From NCBI GenBank assembly GCA_031273545.1, contig JAISRQ010000082.1, positions 1 to 6,779 on the forward strand: a DNA stretch of 6,779 nt, written 5' to 3'. Positions within the stretch are counted from its first letter, which is position 1. Each line of letters begins with the position of its first letter. The notes under the pieces were generated by a model, which saw only the letters and a list, made by a program, of their open reading frames with translations, was not told where the DNA came from and did not search any database. Below, piece by piece: positions 1-5,238 of this stretch. The translations under genes were made by a program, and so were the position numbers. The stretch comes from Holosporales bacterium (GTDB lineage Bacteria; Pseudomonadota; Alphaproteobacteria; BNTO01).

Positions 1-194
1 ACCTAAACGTGATTAAATCATGGATTTTAGCAAGGATTGTAAAAATCAGTGTTCCATTGAAGTCGCTTTAGTTTTTGATTGCAACTAAAATCCGGTATTT
101 GATCGCGTTTGAGTATACACATAAAAGATAGACAAAACGCAATTAGCATGATAGCAATGGATCGTGGGGTAGTGTCAACACATGTGGGTTATTT
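1..194. other. Intergenic left edge, no supported gene
   Basis: I find no gene here. One forward frame is open from the left edge to a TAG at 69-71 (22 codons), which could be the tail of an upstream gene but is too short to judge. A perfect 9-bp inverted repeat, GGATTTTAG (22-30) and CTAAAATCC (85-93), is separated by 54 nt and has no clear role. A CACATGTG palindrome (179-186) lies just before the next gene. AT-rich stretches around 99-130 could hold a promoter for the 69-residue gene, but I see no hexamer pair with good spacing. Confidence 0.5.
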
Positions 195-404
195 ATGATC
201 AGAGAAAGCCGAGACAAGTACGAATCAATTGGCATGTTTTATGCCGCATTTATATTGTTGTTTGCTGCTATAGGAATTGTTGCTGGTGCATACGTTGGAC
301 TGCGCTACCAGTCTTGGATTTTAGTCAGTGTAACTGTAATAGCTTGCCTTTTGGTTGGGGCTTCATTTGGAATGTTCGCACACGCGATCTTGGCGAAGAA
401 ATAA
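195..404 (+). CDS. Small two-helix membrane protein (69 aa), unknown function
   Basis: I do not recognise this protein. It has a short charged N-terminus (MIRESRDKYES) and two hydrophobic segments at about residues 13-36 and 41-66. Between them is a short polar turn (LRYQS), and it ends in AKK. This predicts a helical hairpin in the inner membrane with both ends probably cytoplasmic, by the positive-inside rule. Small residues are frequent in both helices (GIVAGAYVG, GASFG), as in tightly packed helix pairs. The ATG at 195 has a weak GTGGG purine stretch about 7 nt upstream as a possible ribosome binding site. An overlapping frame (182-448) encodes a Cys/Trp/Arg-rich sequence that does not look like a protein, so this frame is preferred. 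It is followed by about 260 bp without a gene and is probably monocistronic. Confidence 0.6.
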   Translation: MIRESRDKYESIGMFYAAFILLFAAIGIVAGAYVGLRYQSWILVSVTVIACLLVGASFGMFAHAILAKK

Positions 405-440
405 GGACAGGTCTGAGTTTCCTTTCGCTCCAGCGTTTGC

Positions 441-477
441 CTACCTAATACACCCATTGCTGTTTGGTGAGTAGGTG
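441..477 (+). terminator. Weak stem-loop downstream of the 69-aa gene
   Basis: ACCTA (443-447) can pair with TAGGT (472-476), and CACC (451-454) with GGTG (466-469), closing an 11-nt loop. It lies about 40 nt after the stop of the small membrane protein. No T-run follows directly, so this is at best a weak or factor-assisted terminator. Confidence 0.25.
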
Positions 478-514
478 CGAGTGTAAAAGGATAGCGTTAA
501 AAAAAATATTAACT

Positions 515-618
515 TTGCACACTATACTCACTCCCCAAATGATTACGGTTTTTTTTAGGCAGTCAAACGCTTACGATTTTTCATTTTCTGGCTCGCAATC
601 TTTGGGGGCCCCGGTATA
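515..618 (+). repeat. Inverted-ended intergenic element, copy A
   Basis: This is the first copy of a repeated intergenic element. The core (533-608, 76 bp) starts CCCCAAATGATTACGG and ends CTCGCAATCTTTGGGGG. The ends are imperfect inverted repeats: CCCCAAA pairs with TTTGGGG, and GATT with AATC. An outer inverted pair, TATAC (523-527) and GGTATA (613-618), extends the unit, and TTGCAC (515-520) on the left is shared with copy B. The interior carries GCAGTCAAAC and TTACGATTTTTCATT, also found in copies B and C. It is about 80% alike to B by eye. The right end creates a perfect -10-like TATAAT (615-620), so the element might supply a promoter to the next gene, although I see no good -35. Confidence 0.7.
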
Positions 619-696
619 ATTCGGGGGAATTAACTTTTTGTTAACCGTTGTTTTGTATTATCCATGTGTAACGTTTGTGTTTGTGTTATGTACGCT

Positions 697-1944
697 ATGA
701 AATCACTTATATTGTGTTCATTGTTATTATCAACTGCAGGTATTAGTTGTGATGACAAATTCGAAATCGGAGACAAGCTCGCTTGCGATCCTTCTCCAGC
801 TGAAGATATTACATCCCCGTTGTCAGGAACCCATTTAGATAAAGAACAGTCCTTCGCCACGTCGTTAGATAAAAGACGATATCTCACCACGTCGTTAAAT
901 ATACAGTACCTAGTCACGTCGTCAGATGAAGAACAGTACCTAACCCCGTCATCAGGAGAATCTGATCAATTCCCGTTATCAGACAACGATTCATCCGACG
1001 AAGATCCAGTGGGGTGGAACACCGAACCAGAAGACCCACGCCTTCACGACAGGGAACGTTTTGATTGCCTGCGCAAGTACCTACGCTCTAAACCAGTTAA
1101 ACGGTTGTCTATTCAGCAAGGATTTCACTCGTGCTTGAAAGATATTAGCGATGCGACAATACTTACAGTGGATCGCGGGCTAGGACCGGATACGCTAGAT
1201 TTCATGTACCTAAGTTCCTTAAAGGAGCTGTTTTACTACATGCCATTAAGCGAACCTGCTTTTCCCTCGTTAAATAACCCAATGATTTACGTAGATTTAA
1301 TAAAAAGCGTAGTCATGCACTCCCCTGAAAATCAACACAATCAGTGCCTAGGAGAAGTACAGAAGGCGTTAGATTTTCTAGATAGTACTTTTTGCAAAAT
1401 CGCAGTAAAGTGCGCGCAAAAGCAAGCAACGCGTTCCACACCATTGTTGGCGCGTACGGCCATATCATCTACATCCGCGACAACTTCGCGAAATAAACAC
1501 TCACTTACTGGTAAGTCTCGTTCTATTTTGGATACTGAAGGCACTGAAGAAGATTTTAGCAATAAACTCTTAGGGGAGTTGATTGGAGCTAGAGATAATT
1601 TTTACAAAAATGCGGCAGCACAAACGTTATTCTTCTGCACACTGCAACGAATCGCCAACGACTGCGCACTGCACGAAAAACTGCCGTCGATTAAAATTTT
1701 AAAGCATCTTCCACGCGATACTGGAATGTACTCGAAATTCATTCGCTCTATCATTGAGGCGTACCCTCCTGAGGAAAGGAATGACCCGTACGTAAAAGAC
1801 ATATGTAAGACGCTGGATGTAATCGACCAAATATTTCAAATTCGTGCAAAACGAGAAGGTCTTGGGCTAGTAAAAATAAATGGTGAATGGAAGAACGCAG
1901 GGCCCAAGCAGTGGCGCGATTTTCCGATCACTCCTGATGACTAG
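697..1944 (+). CDS. Exported protein of unknown family with an internally duplicated domain
   Basis: I do not recognise the family. The frame is open from an ATG at 664 (426 residues), with further ATGs at 688 and 697. I chose 697 because it gives a compact signal peptide, MKSLILCSLLLSTAGIS, followed by Cys; there is no clear ribosome binding site at any of the three. The GIS-C junction is a poor lipobox, so lipoprotein or free secreted protein are both possible. In 664-based numbering: 50-104 is a Ser/Thr/Asp-rich stretch with degenerate decapeptide repeats, 105-130 is very acidic, and 131-252 and about 297-396 look like two diverged copies of one helical domain. Y209-K249 aligns with Y356-K396, sharing I-K/R-S, P-E, LD-x-x-D and a following F. 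A Ser/Thr-rich linker (257-290) joins them. About ten cysteines and no long internal hydrophobic segment suggest a soluble extracytoplasmic protein. It lies between direct copies A and B of the intergenic element. A surface or host-directed protein is only a guess. Confidence 0.75.
   Translation: MKSLILCSLLLSTAGISCDDKFEIGDKLACDPSPAEDITSPLSGTHLDKEQSFATSLDKRRYLTTSLNIQYLVTSSDEEQYLTPSSGESDQFPLSDNDSSDEDPVGWNTEPEDPRLHDRERFDCLRKYLRSKPVKRLSIQQGFHSCLKDISDATILTVDRGLGPDTLDFMYLSSLKELFYYMPLSEPAFPSLNNPMIYVDLIKSVVMHSPENQHNQCLGEVQKALDFLDSTFCKIAVKCAQKQATRSTPLLARTAISSTSATTSRNKHSLTGKSRSILDTEGTEEDFSNKLLGELIGARDNFYKNAAAQTLFFCTLQRIANDCALHEKLPSIKILKHLPRDTGMYSKFIRSIIEAYPPEERNDPYVKDICKTLDVIDQIFQIRAKREGLGLVKINGEWKNAGPKQWRDFPITPDD
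859..975 (+). repeat. Degenerate tandem repeat of about 30 bp inside the exported-protein gene
   Basis: Successive units read TSLDKRRYLT, TSLNIQYLV, TSSDEEQYLT and PSSGESDQFP (residues 66-104 in 664-based numbering). The DNA shows the same period, with CACGTCGT recurring at the start of units and CAGTACCTA near the end of two of them. Unit lengths are 30, 27, 30 and 30 bp, so variation keeps the frame. A more diverged unit (SGTHLDKEQSFA) may precede them. Confidence 0.65.
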
Positions 1945-1950
1945 GGAATA

Positions 1951-2052
1951 TTGCACATATACCTACGCCCCAAATGATTGTGTTTTATTGAAGCAGTCAA
2001 ACTCTTAGTATTATTCATTTTTTTACCCGCAATCTTTGGAGGCCCCGGTATA
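1951..2052 (+). repeat. Inverted-ended intergenic element, copy B
   Basis: This is the second copy, in the same orientation as A and about 1.43 kb from it. It begins 7 nt after the stop of the exported-protein gene. It starts TTGCAC, then TATACC (1958-1963). The core runs from CCCCAAATGATTG (1968) to CGCAATCTTTGGAGG (2042), and the element ends at GGTATA (2047-2052). AAGCAGTCAAACTCTTA in the interior matches copy A closely. Its right end merges into a perfect 12-bp palindrome, CGGTATATACCG (2046-2057), shared with the opposing copy B2. It could also act as a bidirectional transcript end, but there is no U-tract after a strong stem. Confidence 0.7.
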
Positions 2053-2164
2053 TACCGAATCCCCTAAAGATTGCGACCCGAAAGTTGAAGAATTGCTCGC
2101 GTTTGTTGAGTAAAAAAGTCCGCAGTCTTTTGGGGGAGTAAGGCCGATCGGTGGATACGGTGCA
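2051..2164 (-). repeat. Inverted-ended intergenic element, copy B2 (head to head with B)
   Basis: Read on the minus strand, this is a third, more diverged copy. Its core (2061-2136) starts CCCCTAAAGATTGCGACC on the plus strand and ends AGTCTTTTGGGGG. The reverse complements of the ends match those of copies A and B. The interior keeps only partial similarity to B (roughly 60% by eye). On its outer side the conserved TACTC and TATACC/TGCAC-like blocks seem to be interrupted by about 11 bp holding a CCGATCGG palindrome (2144-2151). B and B2 together form an interrupted palindrome of about 200 bp centred on CGGTATATACCG, between the exported-protein gene and hppA. Confidence 0.55.
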
Positions 2165-2165
2165 T

Positions 2166-2190
2166 AACTTATATTTTTTTGGTATAAGTT
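2166..2190 (+). promoter_or_regulatory. Perfect 8-bp inverted repeat in the hppA leader, possible operator
   Basis: AACTTATA (2166-2173) and TATAAGTT (2183-2190) are perfect inverted repeats separated by the 9-nt TTTTTTTGG. The right arm holds TATAAG (2183-2188), five of six matches to a -10 box and 36 nt upstream of the hppA start codon. A dyad over a -10 box is a common operator layout. The possible -35 (around 2159-2166) is poor. The same dyad could form an AU-rich hairpin in a longer transcript. Confidence 0.35.
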
Positions 2191-2210
2191 GATCAGGTTA
2201 ACTATTTTTT

Positions 2211-2214
2211 AGGA
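2211..2214 (+). promoter_or_regulatory. Ribosome binding site of hppA
   Basis: AGGA lies 9 nt before the ATG at 2224 and is preceded by a T-run. It is the clearest Shine-Dalgarno sequence in the window and supports the chosen hppA start. Confidence 0.6.
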
Positions 2215-2223
2215 TATATTTTT

Positions 2224-4305
2224 ATGTTGTCTCATTGTCAGATTATATATGCAGTTGCTGGCTGTGGACTTTTAGGTTTGTTGTTTGCCCTATACTCTAT
2301 GCGTAATGTCTTCTCTCATCCTAAAGGTGACGAACGAATGCAAGAAATTGCGCAAGCCATCCAAGTCGGAGCCCAAGCCTACCTGAACCGCCAATATGCG
2401 ACAATCGCACTGGTTGGGGCGGCAATTACCGCGTTATTTTGGATATTCGTAAGTCATGTAATCGCGATTGGCTTTGTCGCAGGCGCTGTACTTTCTGGAC
2501 TGGCGGGCTATGTTGGGATGAATGTATCCGTCCGCGCCAATGTTCGCACCGCTGAGGCTGCAAAGGAGGGCTTATATGCAGGGTTGGACCTAGCCTTTAA
2601 ATCTGGAAGTGTAACTGGGTTTTTGGTTGTAAGCTTCGGCCTGCTCGGAGTTGCGGTTGCCTATTATTTACTGACGACTGTTTATAATTTGGAGGAACGC
2701 CTCGTATTAGAAACGTTAGTGGCGCTAGGGTTTGGTTCATCGCTGATCTCTATATTTGCACGTCTTGGTGGCGGAATATTCACTAAGGGCGCAGACGTTG
2801 GAGCAGACTTGGTCGGCAAGGTCGAGGCTGGCATCCCTGAGGATGACCCACGGAACCCTGCTGTTATTGCGGATAACGTTGGCGATAACGTTGGCGACTG
2901 CGCAGGAATGGCTGCGGACCTGTTCGAGACGTATGTGGTTACGCTAGTTGCATCCATGGTATTGGCTTCAATATCATTCAAGGATGAACTTCAAAAGACG
3001 TTAATGTTATTTCCGCTAGTTATTGGTGGAACTTGTATTATTAGCAGTATTATTGGCGCGTTTTTTGTGAAACTTGGCCGAGATAATAAAATCATGAAGG
3101 CGCTATATAAAGGTGTGATTGCAACAGGGGTGGTATCCGCTGGGTTCATTTACGGCGCATGCGTGTTTTTGCTTGGGGGCGATGTCTTGGGAGCCGTTTC
3201 ATTCGATGCATCAAACATCTTAGTATGTGCGTTAACGGGGTTAGGGATTACTGGATTGCTAATCTGGATTACGGAATACTACACATCTACGGCGTATGAC
3301 CCCGTGAAGAGTATTGCGAGTGCGTCTGAAACTGGGCATGGAACAAACGTTATTCAAGGGTTGGCCGTATCCATGGAGGCGACGGCGGCACCTGTGTTGG
3401 TGCTTTGCGTGGGAATCATCGTGGCATACCTTAACGCTGGGTTGTTTGGGGTATCCATTGCGGCTGTTACGATGCTTGCATTGGCAGGAATGATCGTGGC
3501 GTTGGATGCGTATGGCCCAATCACGGACAATGCAGGCGGAATAGCTGAGATGTCAAACTTGCCAGAAGAAGTTCGCGTCGTTACAGATGCGCTTGATGCA
3601 GTGGGAAACACCACAAAGGCAGTAACAAAAGGGTATGCAATAGGTTCTGCTGTGTTGGCAGCACTTGTATTATTTGCATCTTATGTCGAGGACTTGGCTC
3701 ATTACTTTCCGAAATTATCGGTGTCGTTTAATCTTCAGGATCCATTCATTTTAGTTGGCTTGTTGGTCGGTGGAATGCTTCCGTACTTGTTTGGCTCAAT
3801 GGCTATGAAGGCAGTTGGGCGGGCTGGCAGCGCGATTGTGCTGGAGGTACGCAGGCAGTTCGCTTTGTTTAAGGGCATAATGACAGGGGAAGAGAAGCCT
3901 GATTATGGGGCTGCAGTTGATATGTTGACGAAGAGAGCGATAAGGGAAATGATTGTGCCGTCGCTCTTGCCAATATTGGCGCCGATTGCGATGTATTTTG
4001 TGATTAACTCTGTGGCGTCTCAGGAGGCGGCGTTTGCTTCACTAGGAGCGATGCTTATGGGGACAATCGTGACGGGCGTGTTTGTGGCGCTGTCTATGAC
4101 CTCAGGAGGCGGAGCTTGGGATAATGCGAAAAAGTACATAGAGCTAGGGAACTTTGGTGGAAAAGGCTCAGAAGCGCATAAGGCTGCAGTAACTGGGGAC
4201 ACGGTTGGCGACCCGTATAAGGATACGGCTGGACCTGCGATCAACCCAATGATAAAGATCATCAATATTGTGGCGTTGTTGATGTTGGCTGTGCTGTCTC
4301 GTTAG
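2224..4305 (+). CDS. hppA: K+-independent proton-translocating membrane pyrophosphatase
   Basis: The enzyme hydrolyses pyrophosphate at the cytoplasmic face and pumps protons across the inner membrane, saving energy from the PPi released by biosynthesis. The 693 residues fall in the usual range for the family and contain many hydrophobic helices throughout. Catalytic motifs are intact: DVGADLVGKVE (191-201), EDDPRNP followed by DNVGDNVGD (206-225), GPITDNAGGIAE (431-442), GGGAWDNAKKYIE (628-640) and GDTVGDPYKDTAGPAINP near the C-terminus. GNTTKAVTKG (461-470) has Lys465 and Thr468. In this family Lys in place of Ala at the first of these sites marks the K+-independent, H+-only subclass, so I infer proton rather than sodium pumping. 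The start has AGGA 9 nt upstream. There is no frameshift or missing motif. It appears monocistronic, with about 280 bp of repeat-bearing DNA upstream and a long non-coding region downstream. Confidence 0.97.
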   Translation: MLSHCQIIYAVAGCGLLGLLFALYSMRNVFSHPKGDERMQEIAQAIQVGAQAYLNRQYATIALVGAAITALFWIFVSHVIAIGFVAGAVLSGLAGYVGMNVSVRANVRTAEAAKEGLYAGLDLAFKSGSVTGFLVVSFGLLGVAVAYYLLTTVYNLEERLVLETLVALGFGSSLISIFARLGGGIFTKGADVGADLVGKVEAGIPEDDPRNPAVIADNVGDNVGDCAGMAADLFETYVVTLVASMVLASISFKDELQKTLMLFPLVIGGTCIISSIIGAFFVKLGRDNKIMKALYKGVIATGVVSAGFIYGACVFLLGGDVLGAVSFDASNILVCALTGLGITGLLIWITEYYTSTAYDPVKSIASASETGHGTNVIQGLAVSMEATAAPVLVLCVGIIVAYLNAGLFGVSIAAVTMLALAGMIVALDAYGPITDNAGGIAEMSNLPEEVRVVTDALDAVGNTTKAVTKGYAIGSAVLAALVLFASYVEDLAHYFPKLSVSFNLQDPFILVGLLVGGMLPYLFGSMAMKAVGRAGSAIVLEVRRQFALFKGIMTGEEKPDYGAAVDMLTKRAIREMIVPSLLPILAPIAMYFVINSVASQEAAFASLGAMLMGTIVTGVFVALSMTSGGGAWDNAKKYIELGNFGGKGSEAHKAAVTGDTVGDPYKDTAGPAINPMIKIINIVALLMLAVLSR

Positions 4306-4315
4306 AGAGAGGCGC

Positions 4316-4380
4316 GAAAGGAAAGAAGAGAGAGAAGAGAGAGAAGAGAAAGAAGAGAGAGAGAGAGAGAGAGAGAAGGG
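4316..4380 (+). repeat. 65-nt uninterrupted polypurine tract with (GA)11
   Basis: Starting 11 nt after the hppA stop codon, 65 consecutive bases are A or G. Inside are three 9-nt units (GAGAGAGAA at 4328-4336 and 4337-4345, GAGAAAGAA at 4346-4354), followed by (GA)11 at 4355-4376. The tract is a near-mirror repeat of the kind that can form intramolecular triplex (H-DNA), and it is a slippage-prone microsatellite. The hppA mRNA tail would be purine-only. The complementary strand reads as a Ser/Leu-rich frame that I do not regard as a gene. Confidence 0.9.
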
Positions 4381-4422
4381 CAAAAGCTAGCATGGGGGGA
4401 GAAGAATAGGGAGAAACCAAGC

Positions 4423-4454
4423 GGGGAGCGAAATGCGCGAAAGCGCTCGCCCCC
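4423..4454 (+). other. GNRA-capped stem-loop downstream of hppA
   Basis: GGGG (4423-4426) pairs with CCCC (4451-4454), GCGA (4428-4431) with TCGC (4447-4450), and GCGC (4435-4438) with GCGC (4443-4446). This closes on a GAAA tetraloop (4439-4442). The only unpaired bases are A4427 and AAT (4432-4434), both on the 5' side. CCA (4417-4419) and TGG (4455-4457) can extend it. That makes 12 mostly GC pairs on a stable GNRA loop, consistent with a structured RNA end of the hppA transcript. It has no U-tract, so a classical intrinsic terminator is unlikely. Confidence 0.55.
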
Positions 4455-4504
4455 TGGCTATCCCCTTCCCGAAAAGATTTGGACGCAACGTTACCAAACG
4501 GATC

Positions 4505-4580
4505 CCCCCCAAAGATTGGGGTGCAAAATATGAAGAATCGTAAGTTTGACTGCCCCTAAAGCCCGCAATCATTTGGAGAT
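4505..4580 (-). repeat. Inverted-ended intergenic element, copy C
   Basis: On the minus strand this copy matches A closely, roughly 80% by eye. It has CCAAATGATTGCGGG at its start, GGGGCAGTCAAACTTACG in the interior, and CAATCTTTGGGGGG at its end. The plus strand therefore starts CCCCCCAAAGATTGG and ends GCAATCATTTGGAGA. The outer TATACC/GGTATA pair of copies A and B is not seen here. Confidence 0.65.
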
Positions 4581-4637
4581 TGGGAATCAAACGCCCGCCA
4601 CCACGCAGTTTCTGGGCTGCGTTACTTTGGGACCCCC
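4581..4637 (+). repeat. Possible degenerate element copy D
   Basis: Directly after copy C, the plus strand carries AATCAAACGC, then GCAGTTTCTGGGCTGCG, TTACTTTGGGACCCCC. These resemble the inside and right end of copy A (AGTCAAACGC, TTTTCTGGCTCGCAATC, TTTGGGGGCCCC). The left half is missing or unrecognisable. If real, C and D face away from each other, opposite to the B/B2 arrangement. Confidence 0.3.
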
Positions 4638-5076
4638 TGAAGTTGTGTTAGTCCACCAATTTTTGCAACACAAAAGTGACGCATAGCTTTATCTCAAAAC
4701 ATTTCACACATAAGATTAAAAAAAAGATAAAAACTGACAGAGAAGGGGTTGTTTTTGTCGCAAATATACGCTCTGATTACTAGTAGGGGGAATGAATAAG
4801 ACTAGTATACGCGTTACTTAGCTAAGTTTTAGTTAAGTAATAGCTGGTCTCTCATTTTAAAATCCAGGGCGATTCTTTTGTGTATCAATCCACCCAAAAT
4901 AGATCGTCCTCGAAAATTATTTTGAATTTTAGCGTTCCGGTAAGTTTTGGCGCTAAGAACGAAAGCTCTTCCTTTAAAACTATTCTGGGGGCGCGGGGTG
5001 AATGCGCCTCATATTCTGTCAAAGAGAATCAAACAAACAACGATCTGAAGAACGTAGACACGGAAGAAGGAAGGCC
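4638..5076. other. Intergenic stretch without a convincing gene
   Basis: Besides the stem-loop at 4814-4840 and one doubtful reading frame (4880-5125), I see only AT-rich sequence, a repeated ACTAGTA (4779-4785 and 4801-4807) and an ATTTTAAAAT palindrome near 4854-4863. No tRNA-like cloverleaf or rRNA motif was recognised. The region might be decayed sequence or the site of an unrecognised non-coding RNA. Confidence 0.45.
4814..4840 (+). other. 10-bp stem-loop in the intergenic region
   Basis: TTACTTAGCT (4814-4823) pairs with AGTTAAGTAA (4831-4840) with one G-U pair, closing a 7-nt loop AAGTTTT. No T-run follows immediately. It could be an operator-like dyad, a weak terminator or part of a small RNA; nothing decides between these. 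Confidence 0.4.
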
Positions 5077-5125
5077 CCACCCCAACCACCACCTTATATC
5101 CTATCAGAAAAGAGTTAAGAAATAA
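4880..5125 (+). CDS. Doubtful 81-residue open reading frame
   Basis: This frame starts at GTG, with AGGG (4865-4868) about 11 nt upstream as a possible ribosome binding site. The product is polar and Ser/Asn/Lys-rich, with no hydrophobic segment and no motif I recognise. Its last third lies in the left arm of the 5077-5218 inverted repeat, which suggests that the reading frame is accidental or a remnant. I list it only because it is the longest forward frame in the region. Confidence 0.15.
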   Translation: MYQSTQNRSSSKIILNFSVPVSFGAKNESSSFKTILGARGECASYSVKENQTNNDLKNVDTEEGRPHPNHHLISYQKRVKK

Positions 5126-5218
5126 TGAATACGAAGTAGGCTGATTTTAACTCAAATCCGATCATTAGCGGTCCATTAACCTTTTTCTGTTAGGATAAAA
5201 GGTGGTGGTTGGGGGTGG
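5077..5218. repeat. 142-bp structure with long near-perfect inverted arms
   Basis: The left arm (5077-5111) and the reverse complement of the right arm (5183-5218) agree at 33 of 36 aligned columns, with one 1-nt gap and two substitutions. Arms start CCACCCC on the outside and end CAGAAAA on the inside. A 71-nt spacer lies between, and short further pairing (TTAA, TAATGA) continues inward. The outer parts are strand-biased: GGTGGTGGTT followed by GGGGGTGG (5201-5218). It sits just beyond the terminator of the LRR gene. It could be a MITE-like element, a duplicated inverted fragment, or a long hairpin RNA. Confidence 0.75.
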
Positions 5219-5238
5219 ATCAGCCTCACTTTCTACCT

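Noticed and set aside
3..71. Open frame running in from the left edge, as the end of an upstream gene
   Set aside because: At 22 codons with no recognisable motif it cannot be told from chance.
182..448. 88-residue forward frame overlapping the 69-aa membrane protein
   Set aside because: It is rich in Cys, Trp and Arg without domain character and overlaps a far more protein-like frame with two membrane helices.
2682..2981. Reverse-strand frame inside hppA (and similar ones at 3354-3614 and 4020-4265)
   Set aside because: These are antisense shadows of the strongly conserved hppA coding sequence.
4168..4383. Reverse-strand frame with a Ser/Leu-rich start
   Set aside because: Its first part is only the complement of the GA tract and the rest is antisense to hppA.
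4387..4590. 67-residue reverse-strand frame
   Set aside because: It runs across the GNRA stem-loop and element copy C and shows no protein-like composition. A short LRPNL similarity to the LRR N-terminus comes from a shared 10-mer (TGCGTCCAAA), too short to be meaningful.
4640..4880. Possible tRNA or small-RNA gene
   Set aside because: I looked for a T-loop, an anticodon stem and an acceptor pairing and found none; only a simple stem-loop is present.
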